Shown: piece after piece, positions 24,905-38,500 of the stretch
Position numbering within the stretch: position 1 is the stretch's first letter
Layout: every line of letters starts with the position of its first letter
Assembly: GCF_002776525.5 (NCBI RefSeq)
Contig: NC_045443.1
Coordinates: 49,534,409-49,598,408, forward strand
Source of the DNA: Piliocolobus tephrosceles
Lineage: Eukaryota; Chordata; Mammalia; Primates; Cercopithecidae
Direction: 5' to 3'
Length of the DNA: 64,000 nucleotides
Position numbers and translations under genes: made by a program
Notes under the pieces: generated by a model
Told to the model about the DNA's origin: nothing
Database searches by the model: none
Seen by the model: the letters and a program-made list of their open reading frames with translations, nothing else

Positions 24905-25665
24905 CTTTTGTCCCCCGGTTTTTATTTCCCTTTTCCCACATTCAATTTATTGGCAAATTCTCCCTTCAAACTATATCCAGACTCCTACTCCTTCTCACAA
25001 TCCTGCCACTCCCATGCTGGCCCAGGCCCATCTCTTCCCACAGCATCTTCTGAACTATGCTCCCAGCTGGTCTCCCAGCTTCCTCCCTTGCCCCTTCAGA
25101 CTTTTCTTAGCAGCGCAGAACAATCCTTTAAAAATGTGCCAGATCATGCCATTTCCATGCCCAAACTCCTCCCATGGTTTCCCACCCACTCAGAGTCAAT
25201 GCCCTGTGCCTCCCTCTTCCCTGACTTCATCCCCTGCACCTGTCCTGCTGCCCACTGTGTTCCAGCCACTCGGGCATCCTGGCTCTCCATCAAACAGGCA
25301 GAACGACTCCTGCCTCGGATGCTTACCCTCTTGCTGTTTTCTCTGCTGGGAACCTTTTTCCTCAGATAGCTGCATGGTTGGATCCCTTGACTCTTCCAGG
25401 GCTTTGTTCATATGTCATCCTCTCAGCTTCTATTGGAAACTCCCTGTCCTCCCTGTACGCCTGCCCCACTTCCTTGTCTCCTTAGCATTTACAGCCATCA
25501 GAGGTCCTCTCCTTGGGTGGATTTGCCTGTTGTCGTTGACTTGCCCTGGCTGAAGCAAAGCTTTAGGAGGCAGACACCACTGTGCATTTTGCTCTGTTAG
25601 GGGTCCCCAGGGCTCAGAGTGGGGCACATGATGGGCATTCTGTATAGTTTTGTTGAGTGAATGGA
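24905..25665 (+). repeat. LINE-2 3' end
   Basis: Long L2-like tract: 'ccagatcatgccatttccat', 'aaactcctcccatggtttcc', 'ccagccactcgggcatcctg' and a terminal 'gttttgttgagtgaatggaa'. The 150-180 aa open frames on both strands here are repeat-derived and not genes. Confidence 0.75.
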
Positions 25666-25669
25666 AGGG

Positions 25670-28600
25670 GCTGGAAAGATTAAAAGCAAGAGGAGAAAGT
25701 AACAGGGAGTATGAAGAACAGGAATTTGGACATTTGGTTTTGCAGATATTTCAGGAAAAAGAGACTCCAGGTTCCCAAATGGACAGGAATGGCCCAGAAG
25801 GGGACGGTGGTGCAGAAACTCAAGAGCTCACAGAACCAATCGGGTTTGTCCCCCAGCTCCAGCCTCTTGGGGTTTGAGCCAGGCTGCTTGAACAAAAGGG
25901 CATCCCACTCTTCTGAGGCCAGGCAAGGGGTTCCAGGAGATTGGGGCAGGGGGACCAGAGGCTGCCTGGTGGAGGTGAAAGGGGAAGGGAGTGGCAGGGA
26001 TGGCCTGCCTAGAGAACCCTGTTGGGGACCCAGAAGATGATATCGATTTTAGAGTCAGATGGACCTGGGTGAAACTCAGATTTGTCACCAACTAGCAGTA
26101 TGATCTTGAATAGTGCTATACCAAGGGCAGGGTGGTGGCCAGGTTCTGCTGCAGGTGCAGGCACTAGAGGAACTTATCTGCAGAGAACTTTAAAACCAAA
26201 TACAACCAGCTTATTAACAATTTTTGGCACACATTGGCCATTCTAAATAATGTTAGTAGTCCATTCCACCCCTATGGTATACCAAAGACCTTGGGGAAAT
26301 TGTTTAACCTCTAAGCCTCAGTTTCCTCACGTGTAATATGGAATATTCCCTATTTCATAGTATGATGAGGATGGAATAGGAAGTGCCTGGGATGTGGACT
26401 GTGCAGTGCCTGGCAGCTGCTACTATACTCCATTCCTTTCCCTTGCTCTTCCTCCCTCCCATCCTCCCTTTTCTTCTCTGTTTTGCACAATCCTCCCTTC
26501 ACTTCTACACTGTCATCCCTGTTCCCATCCACACCCGCCTCCTTCCTGTCCCAGTGGCAGACACATTCATACCCCACTAGCCATTCCTGTCCCATGTCCC
26601 AGCTTCCCTCAACCCTGATCAGGCTGGGTGGGGTGGGGTTACCTGTAATTGGGACCAGTCAAGCATAGCCCTTGCTCTGTGATGAGCTGTAGCCACCAGC
26701 AATTTGCAGTTTGGAAGCATTATTTCGCCAGACGATGCATAACACAACCCTCAGTCATTTTTTAGGGGGTGGCAGGTGGGGAGAAGGGGTGGAGTTGCCC
26801 TGGCAACTCTGGGCGGGAGGTTTTGCTGCTGCAACAGTTTCTTCTTGCTGTTGTCAGTCAGCCTGAGTGTAACTCCAGGAACCTGCAGGCTGAGCCCAGG
26901 CTCCGTGGCTGTGTTACTATGCCTGGTTGCTGGGTCATCAGGATGCTATCTGTGGAGCAGGGAGGAGGCAGAAATGCTGAGTAGAGGAAAGGGAGGGGAA
27001 GGGCTGCATGAGGGAGGGGGACATCCTGGTTGGCCATGCAGGTTCTGGCAACCCTGTTTGCACTGTGGCTGGGTGTGTATGTGGGAAAGGGGATGACAGG
27101 GGAAGAAGCCCAGATACTGAGAAGTCTTCAGAGGGCTTCTGTTTTGCCTGGGGACGAGTTTGTGCTGGAGAGAGGCACTGGCTGGGGAGGTTTTCATGCT
27201 GAGACTTGCTCCTGCTGGGAAAGGAAGCTTCGGAGTCCCCCAGTAGGAGTGGGTTGGGGGGCAGGGGGATGTGTGTGAAAGGCTAGGTCTACCCTTGCCA
27301 GTACCTCCTCCTCTCTCCCCTCTCAGATGAATGAACACACCTTCCCTGGGGACATAAAGCACCCCCTTCTTGTTTTCTACCCACCCCTAACACTTCTTCC
27401 AGGAAGGATGATTTTTTCAGGTTTAATGCAATGTCTCACGTTGCCCACAAGGCTGTCACCTGTCCAGAGTGAAAACGTTGCTCCTGGTAGACGTCTAGTT
27501 CAGTTTGCTTCAACACTCCTTTATTGGTTGCTAATGTGTGCCTGGCATTGCACTAAGGTGCTAGGATGGCTAGGACAGCCTCTTCCAGGTTCAGTGACCC
27601 CAAGCGCCCCTCTTCTGCTCATGGTGCCATTTCTAGAGCCATTTTCCCAATTCAAGCCCCTGCCAGGATTCTTTCTAGGTACTTGGTGACCCTGGCTGGA
27701 GCGTGGCAGTCGTGGGTGGACCTGGGACCACAGATGTGACTGGTGTGAGGAAGGGCCATTAAGGGCAGAGTCACCCAAGGGAGGGGCCAGGTGAGCAAGG
27801 AGGGGCCCTGTGGGAGGCAGAGAAATTCTGGTGAGCACTTGAGAGCTTCGGGAAGAAGAAGGCCAGGAAATGGGAGACTTTCTGTGGAGACAGGCACAGA
27901 AACACAGAGCTCCACTCCAGGTCCCCCCAGCCTCACGAGGCCTCTCTGAGCTGTTCCCCATCCTATCCTCACTGGTACACTCTGGAGGGGCTGGGGTTAG
28001 GAGACTCCAGGCCAAGCCGAGTGCAGTGAAGCTCTGGCTTCATACAGACAGTTCTCTTTCTCACCAGGGCGGGAGGCCAGGGACTGTTCCTTCTGTATCC
28101 CAGCACCCAGTGCAGGGCTGACCCCAGAAGACACTCAAGGAGGTGTTTGCTGTGTTGAATGGAATGCAGATGTCCCAGCCACCGCCAGGAGGCACCTTTG
28201 TCCTGCCTGTTTTGAATGTTTCCTCTCCTGGGGAGGAAGGGGGAATGGGGACTCAGCTGCACGACGCTGGGGAGTCCCTGGTGGGTGTCCTGGAGGGGAT
28301 GCCCTGGTCTCTGTGCTCACATCCAGGGCTGAGCGGGGGAGCACACTCCTGGGATGAGCAGTGCTTATGGGATGGCTCCAGGCAGCCTCCCTGCCCAGCA
28401 GACACTTATCAGGGGCCGGGCACTCTGGAACCAAAGTCTCAAGGGGATGGTCACCAGGCCCTGAGCCTGTCTCACTGCAGTGGACGGAGTTTTCCTTCCC
28501 TCTCCTCCTTCATTGTTATCTCAGTCCCGACACAAAGGTGGGCTGTGTCCTGGGCCTCGGGCAGCCATCTGTGAGATGGGATGGCCAGTCTCCTTGGAAT

Positions 28601-29080
28601 CTGTTTGCTGACTACAGGGCGGAATGTCCCTGTGGCTCTAGGGTGCTCTGAGTTGGTCTTCAGCAGAGAGTGGAGCTGGCTCTAGGGCCAGGGCCAGAGT
28701 GACGAGGCTTCAAGTGGGAACGAGGCTCTCAGATCCGTCATTTCCTTCTCTTCTTCCCGGCATGTGGATGTGTGGCCCCGGAATCACATTCACAGGCCCC
28801 AGCCATGTGCTGCGTTCCCAGCTGGCAGCTGTGATGCCCCAGCCTGGAGCCTGCTGCCAGCATCCTGCCCAGGCAGTCCTGTGGGCCTCCAGGGCTCAGG
28901 CTTGCCTGCCCCTCCTCCTGGGAGCTTCCGGAGCCTCAGGACTAAGGCAGGACCCTAAGTTCTGTCCCCATGGACTTCTGCTTTGCCACCATCACAACAG
29001 TCCTCACAGCTGTAATTTTGCGTCTCCAGTCTGTATTTCCTGGTAGGCTGTAAGGCCATGGGGTGTGTGGCCAGGGCCCC
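25670..29080. other. KRT84-KRT82 spacer, middle part
   Basis: No gene recognised. MIR pieces occur near 26050-26120 and 26280-26400 ('cctctaagcctcagtttcct'). An L2-like end occurs near 28000-28170. The rest is GC-rich unique sequence with overlapping open frames but no conserved domain or splice pattern that I can see. Confidence 0.5.
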
Positions 29081-29084
29081 ATTT

Positions 29085-29900
29085 AAAAAAATAGCCTTAT
29101 TGAGATATAATTCCTATACTGTATAATTCATTCATTTAAAATGTAGGAGTCAATGGCTTTTAGAATGTGCAACCATCAGTACAGCCAATCTTAGAACATT
29201 TTCATCACCTCAGAAGAAACCTTTATTTTTTATAAAAAAAAAAAATGTTTTTTAAGAGACAAAGTCTTGCTCTGTCACCCAGGCTGGAGTGCAGTGGTGT
29301 GATTATAGCTCACTGTGGCCTTGAACTCCTGGGCTCAAGTGATCCTCCTGCTTCAGCCTCCCAAGTAGCTGGGACTGCAGGTGCAGCCACCACACCAGGC
29401 TGAAGAAACCTTTAGCTGTGGCTCCTATGACTCCCCTAAGCCCTGTCTTCTCCTCCTTTCAGCCCTAAGCAGCCACAGCTCTGCTTTCTCTGTGGATTCC
29501 CATATTCTGGACATTCATAGGAATGGAATTGTAAAATAGATGGCCTTTTGTGGCTGGCTTCTTGCCCTTTGCATAATGTTTCCAAGGTTCATCCATGCTG
29601 TAGCATGTATCAGCACAGGACTCCTTTATATGGCAGAGAAGATTCCATCGTGTAGGTGTGCCATATTTTGGATAGACACTGTGGCATGTCTACACAGTGT
29701 TGTTTCCACCTTTTAGTTATTAAGAACAATGTTGTGATAAATTTTCACGGGCATGTTTTTGCATGGACATAGGTTTCTGTCTTTCTTGGGTGTATGCCTA
29801 TGAGTGACAGTGCTGACTCACTTGGTACCTCCGTGGGGACCATGCTCAGGAACTGCCAGGCTGTCTTCCACAGTGGCTGCCCCATCTTACATTCTCTACC
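29085..29900 (+). mobile_element. Old L1M 3' region, interrupted by a FLAM
   Basis: The sequence begins 'agccttattgagatataatt' and continues 'tagaacattttcatcacctc', typical of mammalian L1M 3' ends. It resumes after the FLAM at 29402 with 'gaagaaacctttagctg' and runs to about 29900. Diverged; strand is tentative. Confidence 0.7.
29226..29401 (-). mobile_element. FLAM/Alu monomer with 13-bp target-site duplication
   Basis: An Alu monomer in reverse ('gtcttgctctgtcacccagg', 'aactcctgggctcaagtgat') is flanked by direct repeats gaagaaaccttta at 29213-29225 and 29402-29414. This shows insertion into the older L1 at this point. Confidence 0.9.
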
Positions 29901-29904
29901 ATCG

Positions 29905-30975
29905 GCCCCATGTACGGTGTCTACTGCACTTATGGGGTAAACTGGCCGTGACCAGGGCTGTCTCATTCCCCACTGTGTCTCCAGGCCCAGGGTAGCCAGT
30001 CCCATAGCAGGTGCTTGAGAGATGCAGACTGAGCCAATGAGAATGTGAAGGAATGGGTTCTGTTGACTGTGCTTGCCCACAGATCTGACTCTAGAGTTCC
30101 CTTCAGTCCCTGTCCATACAGTATTCCTTGTGATCCTGTCTCTGACCCTTGCCAGGCAGTCGTGAGCTGTTTCTTGGGGCTCCCATGCTGTTTGGCACTC
30201 ATTATTTATGAATCCTCCTTCCCGGAGGCTGAGCGTCCTTTCAGGGTTAAGAGGGCGTCTTAGTCATTTCTGCATCATCAGTCTCTAATGCAGGGCTTGG
30301 CGCAGCATGGGTGCTCTTTAGAGAGAGTGGGGAGTCACTCCAACTCTCAGGAGAGGGAAGCCATAAGGGGGAAAGCGCCCCTCCAGGAGTGGCTGTTTCA
30401 GGAGGTCAGTGAGGCAAAGAAAAGGGGACTGAGGCCTCACAGAGGGTGGAAACGCTGCTGTCAAATCTCCAGGTCTTGGGCTCTCTAAATGGGGAGAGGA
30501 GACTAGAGTGTCCTGATCCTCCTCAAACCGTGGGTGGCCACCATCTTCACTGCTTTCCTGGAGCTGGGGGAGTCCAGGCACTGAGAATGGTTCTGGATAG
30601 GGACAGAACTCAGGGCTTGGGGGCTGCTAAGTCTAGACATGATAGAGGACCCCATGGATTTTCTCTAGGGTGTATATAGGGCACCATGGAGTGAGGAGGC
30701 CTGTGTGCAACGGGCTCGTGGTTTTTAACATGGCAAGTGACTTGTGAACCACTGGGGTGTGATGTGCAGGTTTTGAGTGTGATTTGTATGGAGCCCTATT
30801 TCTTCCACAGGCCATTTGCAAATTATTTACATGTAGTGTTTCTGTTTGTGTAATATTCTTCATTTCTGTTCCCGAACCTCCAGTCCCCAAAAGCTGCTCA
30901 CCAGTTCCCCCTCAGCCTTATCACACTTTCCACAGAGCACAGTAAATAATCCTGATTTCTATAATCCATGAACAG
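29905..30975. other. Spacer just downstream of KRT82
   Basis: Nothing specific is seen apart from a short L2-like patch near 29960-30300. No keratin exon is present. Confidence 0.4.
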
Positions 30976-30981
30976 AGTAGG

Positions 30982-30987
30982 TTTATT
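30982..30987 (-). terminator. KRT82 polyadenylation signal (candidate)
   Basis: AATAAA on the minus strand about 1,015 nt beyond the KRT82 stop. It would give a 3' UTR of about 1 kb. I found no closer canonical signal, but a variant signal nearer the stop cannot be excluded. Confidence 0.55.
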
Positions 30988-32000
30988 TTGAACAGAAGCC
31001 CAGACGCTCAGGACAGAGGCCCTGGAGACCCAGTGGGACAGGGCTTGGTAAGAGGGACTTCTGGGAGGTGGAGTCAGCCCACTCACTCCTCTGTCTATGA
31101 GCTCCTGAGCCCAGGGCCTCCAAGTCAGCTGGGGCAGCCACACATCACTGTCATATCAGACCCAAAGCAAGAGGAGCTAAAGGGAGGGGGAACAGGAAGG
31201 GGTGACTATGTACAGAAGGGGTTGGGTGGAGGCGGGACTGATTCCATTGACTAAATGATATCTGTTTTTGGTTTTCCATCTGTCCAGTAAACATTCCATA
31301 TCCCTTTGCCCTTTGTTCTAGGCATTTGCCTGACATCACCTGCCAATGTGAGCTCAGGAGAAAGATTTTTTCTCATAGTTTGAGTTCAACATACCTGAGA
31401 CAGTAAATCTACTGCCCAAAGGCCACCGTTTGATTCTCTGTGCTGAGAGGACATTGGCAGGTCCTGACAGATCCTGAAATCGTGGCTCTTGACTTTGGAA
31501 TTCAGAGTGAGATTTGGGGGTGTCTCCTTTTGATATTTGCAGTGGTGCATGTTTCAGGTGGTGTTAAAGGAAATTCACTCTTCTTAGGGGCATGAGAGCC
31601 TGAAGTAAGGGCAGTGTGGAGCCTGTGGTGGGAGAGGAGCTGGCTTTGTGAGGAAACTTCCATGGGATGATCCACAGAGCAGAACTGTGGTGTGTCCATT
31701 TGACCTTCTGGGAGTTATTGCCATTCTGGGGTTAGGAGCAACGCATTCTCTTTCTCTGCTGTCCATCCCCACCGTCCTGGCCTAGCTGAGAGTCTGCACA
31801 CAGCTGAGTGGAAGGTGACTCATGAGGCAAAGGAGGGGTCCGAGGGGCAGCTCAGTTCCCAAGGAGGGAACACTGGAGGGGAATGTGGAGTCAATACAGG
31901 GAGGTGGGGTTTTGGAACATCCTTGTCTTTAGCCCTGGTGGGAGTGTGACATCCAGGGCCATGGGGCTGGGGCCCTGTCTCCTGGATGTCTGGGATTGTG

Positions 32001-35000
32001 CTAACACTTGTGACTGGAGGAGCTACCCCCAGCCCCTAGTTTTGTGCTGGAGTGACGCCCGCTCCCACAGCTCAGTAGCCCCTGGGGCTCGCAGGGGACA
32101 TACAGTTCACCAGTGCCGACGATGCTGCAGCCCCCACTGCTCCTGAGGACGCCGGTGCTGAGGACAGGCGTGCTGACCCCACATGGCTCGTACAGGATGG
32201 CGCCTTTGGAGCTGCTCACCGCTGTGGGAACAGGAAGGGGTGCTCAGGGTCCCACACGGTGTGGCTCTCAGTGTACTGCCCTGAAACCCCTCAGCCAGGC
32301 CGTTCTTCCCACCTGCTGCCACTCACCTCTACGGACACCCCATTCCAGCCTCCAGCTTCTGTGTCTCCCACCCTAGTCACACAAAGTATTTGCAAGGTCC
32401 CCATGCACCTCTCTCTTTTCCCTAGAGCCTGGGTGAGGCCAGGCCAGATTCAGCTTCACTCTTTCTCAGTTTCTACTGGTCCCTCCTTCCCGAGCTTGCT
32501 TCAAATCCTCTTCTTCTAGAAGAGCATCCTCTTGTCAGGGTGGTTCTTTGTGGCTTCTGGGCCCCCAAGCACTTGGATTATGCTGTTGCAAATCTGCTCC
32601 TAGTCTGACTCCCAAAATATTTGGATAGCCCTTTCCATCAGCCTGGGAGCTCACGGCAGACAGAGCTCTTCCTTTGGGGTAGGGGAGGCATCAGAGGTCT
32701 GGGAAGGGGTGGTGTGGACTGCCTGTATTGGAGAGATCAATCCCCAAGACCCCAGAGCCAGTGGGGCACAGCTCATCTACTTACAGATATTCACGGGCCC
32801 GATGCCTTCGCACAGCCTGGGGATGTGAAAATAAAGAAGACAGGTAACTACATCAAACAGATGCAGGTAAATGCAGCATCTCCCTGCTCCTGCCCTTACT
32901 GTGGGCCATATGCTGCTGTGGGTTTTCAATGACTGGGGTGGGGGACAGAGGTGAGAGATACTAGCAGCCGCTGCCAGAGGGCTGGGTGATGGTCACACCT
33001 GGTGCCCATCTTTGACCCCCCGCCCCCAGAGGAGCTCACCTGTGCTCCTCACCCTCCAGCAGGCGCCTGTAGGTGGCGATCTCGATGTCCAGGCCCAGCT
33101 TGGAGTTCATCACCTCCTGGTACTCCTTGAGCAGGCAGGCCATGTCCTGCTTGGCCTTCTGCAGAGCCTCCTCCAGTCCTGCCAGCTTGCACTTGGCATC
33201 GTTGAGAGCCGCCTCGCCCTGCTGCTCTGCCTCGGTTATGGCACCCTCAAGTTTGCAGCGCTGTTGGAGGGGCACAGAAAAGCATCACTGGGGGCCCTGG
33301 AGCCCCAAGCCAGACTTGCAGAAGAACAGAGAGAACATGGGGGTGGCTATGTGCCAGGCTCACATTTGCTGCAAGCTTCATCCTAGGATTGTGACATCTG
33401 GTTCCTCCAGGGAACTGGGATGGGTTTTCTGTCTAAAATACCTCCAAGAGAGCTGGGATTTTCCTCTTAAGTATGCTGAGAATTTCTGTGGGGCTAATAG
33501 GTTTTAAATGCCTAGCTGGTCTTCCCTAGCCCAGGAGAATGGAGTGGGTCCGATTTTATGAATAATTCAGAGTCACCTTGAATTTCAGGATCACAGAATC
33601 ACAGTCTTTGGGTCTGAAGGGACCATGGAGAACATCTTTTCTATCCTTACACCTAGTGAACCATCCTTGCTTTTCATCTTTGATGTTGGTCACCTCATTT
33701 CTGTTGGGGACCTGACTATTTCCTGTGGCTGCTCATCCTGCTGTGGGTCAGCCCTTTTGTAGAAAGGGCTTGCTTCTGCTTGAGCAAGGCAGCACAAGTT
33801 TATTCGCTCTTCAACAGCACTCACAGCAGGGCCTGAACCCGCCTGCACAGCACAGACTGGCAGTCAGCCTAAGATGCCTCTCGCAGCGAGGAGGTCCTCC
33901 CCGGCCTCACCTGGGCTTTGACATTCTCAATTTCTTGCTGCAGCCGCTGGATCAGCTTGTTCATTTCCAGGATCTCGTTCTTACGGTTGCGGAGGTTATC
34001 ACAGTGGTTTCCAGCTGTGACTCTTAGCTCCTCATACTGCCAGGACAGAGAAGTCAGAGCCGCAGGCACGGCAAGGTGGTGTCTCCTAGCCTCCTTTCTC
34101 ACTGTTCCCAGTCTTTTCTCCCATGACTTCCTAGTTCAGGTGCTCTCTGGTTCTCATACTGGTTCTGCTCCTTTACCTTCTTCCACTTCTTGGCAATTTT
34201 GGGGTCCTTTATGTGGGCTGCTCCTGATTCCCATCTCACCCCATCCCCAGTTCCAGGCTTGTTAGATTATTCTCCAACCTCTGAGATCCCCTCCTCTGTT
34301 TAGCTGTTCTGTGTCTGGTCCTTTTCTCTGTCCCAGAGTCCAAGTTCTCCCGAGGGCTCTCTCCCTTTTAGATATGCCTCTGGACCTTGGAAGGGGTTTC
34401 TGTGCTCCGCCTGGGTTGCCTAACAGACCAAGGACTGCCCACTGGGATGGGTCTGCCCATCAGGATGAAAACATTTGTATGTTTTCCCTAAAAACAATAA
34501 AAAAACAAAATGCAATTTATGTCCTACCTTGAGGTAACACTTTTTTATTAAAACCTTTGCACTCTGAATCCAATTTCTGAATAGTGTGTACAGATTACAG
34601 TTGTAAGTTTTAAAAAATTAGCTGATTTTAGATTTTTCTAATAGTGGGTGGGAGCGTATTATATAGAAAATGCAAAACGAGAGATAAGCACATAATCACA
34701 CTCATTGGCTCTTTTGTTATTTGGTTACAGTAGGAAAGTCTGCAGTTGCCCAATAAATATCCATTCTTCTCTTCTTAAAACAGAACCCCTGGCTGGGCAC
34801 AGTGACTGGCGCCTGTAATGCCAGCATGTTGGGAGGCCGAGGCAGGCAGATCATTTGAGGTCAAGAGTTCAAGACCAGCCTGGCCAACCTGGCCAACATG
34901 GTGAAACTCCTTCGCTACTAAAAATACACAAATTAGTTGGGCATGGTGGTGCATGCTTGTAATCCCAGCTACTTGGGAGGCTGAGGCAGGAGGATCACTT

Positions 35001-35498
35001 GAACCTGGGAGGCAGAGGTTGCAGTGGTGCAAGATTGCACCACTCACTGCACTCCAGCCTGGGCAATAGAGCAAGACTCCATCTCAAAAAACAAACAACA
35101 ACAACAACAAAAACCCAGAACCAGACAGAACCCTGCTTTTATTTAGGGTAACAATGAGCCCAGATAAGAGAATATTTCTCAGCTTTCCTATCAATGAGAT
35201 CTATGGCCATGGCTGGGCAGGGCTTCTGGGTAAGCTCTTTAAAGGAGGGAATGACCCAGCTGCTTTTTTCCCACTCTGTTCTCCTTGCTGCCTGGCATAA
35301 ACATATAAGACTGGAGGTGCTGCAGCTGTCTTGGAACGTGAGGCAACCAAGAGGGTGAAGCATGTATTACAGATGGCAGAATGGTGAGCTAGAAGGATCC
35401 TGGGTCCCTGATGGTGTCACAAAACCTCTATGTCATCCTGAGCAGTCTATTTTGTACTTCAAGCTACTTGAGAAAAAAGTAAAAAATTATTTTTACTA

Positions 35499-35531
<33 letters not shown>

Positions 35532-38500
35532 CTGATCCTGGTAGCCAAATGCAATCCTTAACTAATAGAATTGTCTCTACAATTCTGACTTAGCAGGATG
35601 GGAAAATGAAGTGGTTATAATCCTGAACCCAACCTAGCTGATGGAGGTTGCCAGGGGCAACCAGAGGACGGGCCAGCCAGAGTGAAACCTGGCCGTGGGT
35701 GGGCCACAGACGGGTTCACCAGGAGCTGACTCCAGGTCAGGTTTCACACTTCCAACCACCATGGAGCTCCAGAAAATAGGTAGAGCATCACTTTGGGCGC
35801 TCCCCGGGTAGTGGCACCGGCTGCCTTCAAAACAAAGCCAAATGACGCGGCATAGCCCTGCAGGTGTACTGTGACCTGGCCTCAAGTTACCGCTCCAGCC
35901 CGATCTCCACAGCACTTGGCACTCCAGGCCCCTCGCTTTCTGCTACTGTGTCCTAGCACCCGCTGCTCAGCCTGGCACACCCTCCCCCCATCTGCCCATT
36001 GAATCTTATTTGTCCTTCAAGATTGGATCAAATGACAACATCTTTGCCTTTGCAGACACAATTTGTTTCCTCTGTCATCAAACTCCCTTTACCTGCTGCT
36101 CCACCTTTGCAATCACTTCCTGCTAGCTGGTGTTTTGGTTTGGGAAGCGCATCTTTGCTGGCCACCCTCCCTACCCTTCCCCTGGTTTATTTTCTTCCTA
36201 GCACTTGGTACCACCATCTAACAAACATCCACTGCACTTATGTGCCTTGTTTATCATCCATCCCCCTGCCCCTTCAACCCCACCCTGGCCCCCAACTTGT
36301 CTCAGGAATGAAAGTGACATGAAGGCAAGGACTAGTGTCTATTCTGTTCCCTGCTGTGTCTCCAGCTTCTAGAACTGTGCTTGGCACGTGATGGATGCTG
36401 AATACACAGTGTTGAATGAGTGGGCCAATGAGTGCATGCATGCTTGGTGCCTTTCATAGGCAGGGCAAGAGAGGCTGAGCTGATGATATTTGTTAAATCT
36501 AATTACCCTTAGGGCCCCCCTGCCCTCCAAGCAAGCCCCTAGTTATTAAGTCTGAGGCCATCTTAATCACTGTTTCTGCTCTACCATTAGTAGCCACCAC
36601 ATGCTACCAGCCTCCTCCCACGCCTCGAAGCTTAGAGCCCTCTTTGCCATCACCACCAATTAGTATTTATTGAATGCTGCCTACAGGAGCACTTCCGGTG
36701 AGTCTTCAGGTACAAACAGCCAGGCGCCCTGGCACCCTGATGACAGGCCTAGGTTGTCCGGGGAAGGAGGGGTCCCCCCACGTGCTCTGCAGGGATGTGG
36801 CCTGGGGCCTGGCAGAAACAAAGCAGCTGGGCTTTATGGGATTCCCTGTGTCTGTGGCATGGCGTGGCTCTTATTAACTCCTCACCCACTTCTGCAGGGA
36901 AGGAGTCTGGGGGTCCTCCCCTCTCCTGTCTCTTTGTCACCTCTCCAGTCTCCCTGCCCCCAACCCCTGGGCCTCACCCGGCACTGGTACCAGGCCTCTG
37001 CTTCGGCTTTGCTGCGGCTGGCAACGTCGTCATACTGTGCCTTGATCTCAGCAACGATGCCATCCACATCCAGCTCCCGGCTGTTGTCCATCTTCACAAT
37101 GACCGAGGTCTCAGAGATCTGAGACTGGAGCAGGCAGATCTCCTAGGGAGAAGACCCAGGTGCGAAGGAGTGAGCTCTCTGAGCTTCCAGGGGCAGAAGA
37201 AGGGGAGAACCAGTTCTGACCTTCCCAGAGCAGAGTGCATAGAACTCTGCTATGGCTGTTCTGGGCTTCAGTCACCAACTGACTCCTTGTCCCCACCCTC
37301 TGGTTGCCCAGAGCTTGGTGGAGACTTTCCCAGAGGGGCCTGTGAGCCATGGCCTGGATGATCCAACTTCTGTGATTCTCACTGCCTGAGAACCGTCTCT
37401 CCAGTGTGGACCTCTTCTCATGCTTGCCCTGAAATGTACCCACCGGACGGCCACTCTGCTGCCCTCTCGCTCCCTTGGCTCCAGCCCAAACTAACCACCC
37501 AAGGGCAGGGCTGTGGGTACCTCCTCATACAGGCCTTTCAGGAAGTCGATCTCCTGCACGAGTGCCTCTGCGTTGGTCTCCAGGTCAGCCTTCATCAGGA
37601 AGGCTGTGTCCACATCCTGCAGCAGAGCAGGGACAGAATGTGACCTGGCTGGGCCACCTCACAGGCAAGCTGGTGGCAGGGGGAAGGTGCGGGGCTCACC
37701 TTTCCTCACAGACCCCCGATGGGCAGTGAAGGGGTGATGGAGCCAAGGTGAGAAAAAGGGGTCCCTAGTCCCGGGACCCCAGGCCTGGCTTCCTGATGGG
37801 AACGGACCTGAAGGGGGCGGGGTTTAAATGAGCCTTGGCAACAGCCTCTCAGAGCCTGCTTTGCAGAGTCTGGGCCTGGAAATACCTGGCTACCTGTCTG
37901 AGGAACCATCGCGACTGTGGTCATATTTGGGGGCTTGCAGCACAGCTTTTGAGATTTTGTTTGGATTTGGCATTGGTGTCTGTCCCATCTCCAGCTGCTC
38001 GGGCAGGGGTAGACATGACTTTAACCCAGCTTGGGCCTGCATGAGTCGGGAAGTGGAGGCCAGGCCAATGGCTGGCCTTTTGCAAGGGGACAAGGTCGGG
38101 GGAGAGGAGGCTGGCCTTCCTCATTCTCAGGGTTAGTGGGGCTGGCACAGGAGTCCGAGGGGCGAGAAACCCTTTTTCAGGGTGGGTGGGCTGCAGATGC
38201 GTTTGGACTCAGTTCAGGGCTAGGTGGCCTGGGGCAAGGCAGTCCAGCTCAGGGCCTCTGCCTGTCTGAGCATCCTCCTCACCTTCTTCAAGGCAACAAA
38301 CTCATTCTCGACACAGGGACGCAGGGAGAGCTCTTCTTCATATCTGATGGAAAGGGCAGGAAAAAAATGCTTTAGTCGGGCTTGTGGATTTTGGAAGAGA
38401 TCTTGGCATCAGGCCTTTGAGGGGGACTCTGCCTGTCACTTACTGAATGCCCTGGGGAGTGCCCAGGTCCAGCCCTGTCTTGACACCTCTAGCTCCTCCA

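Noticed and set aside
24905..25553. Overlapping 150-180 codon frames on the plus strand
   Set aside because: They are within an L2 LINE fragment and low-complexity Pro/Ser sequence.
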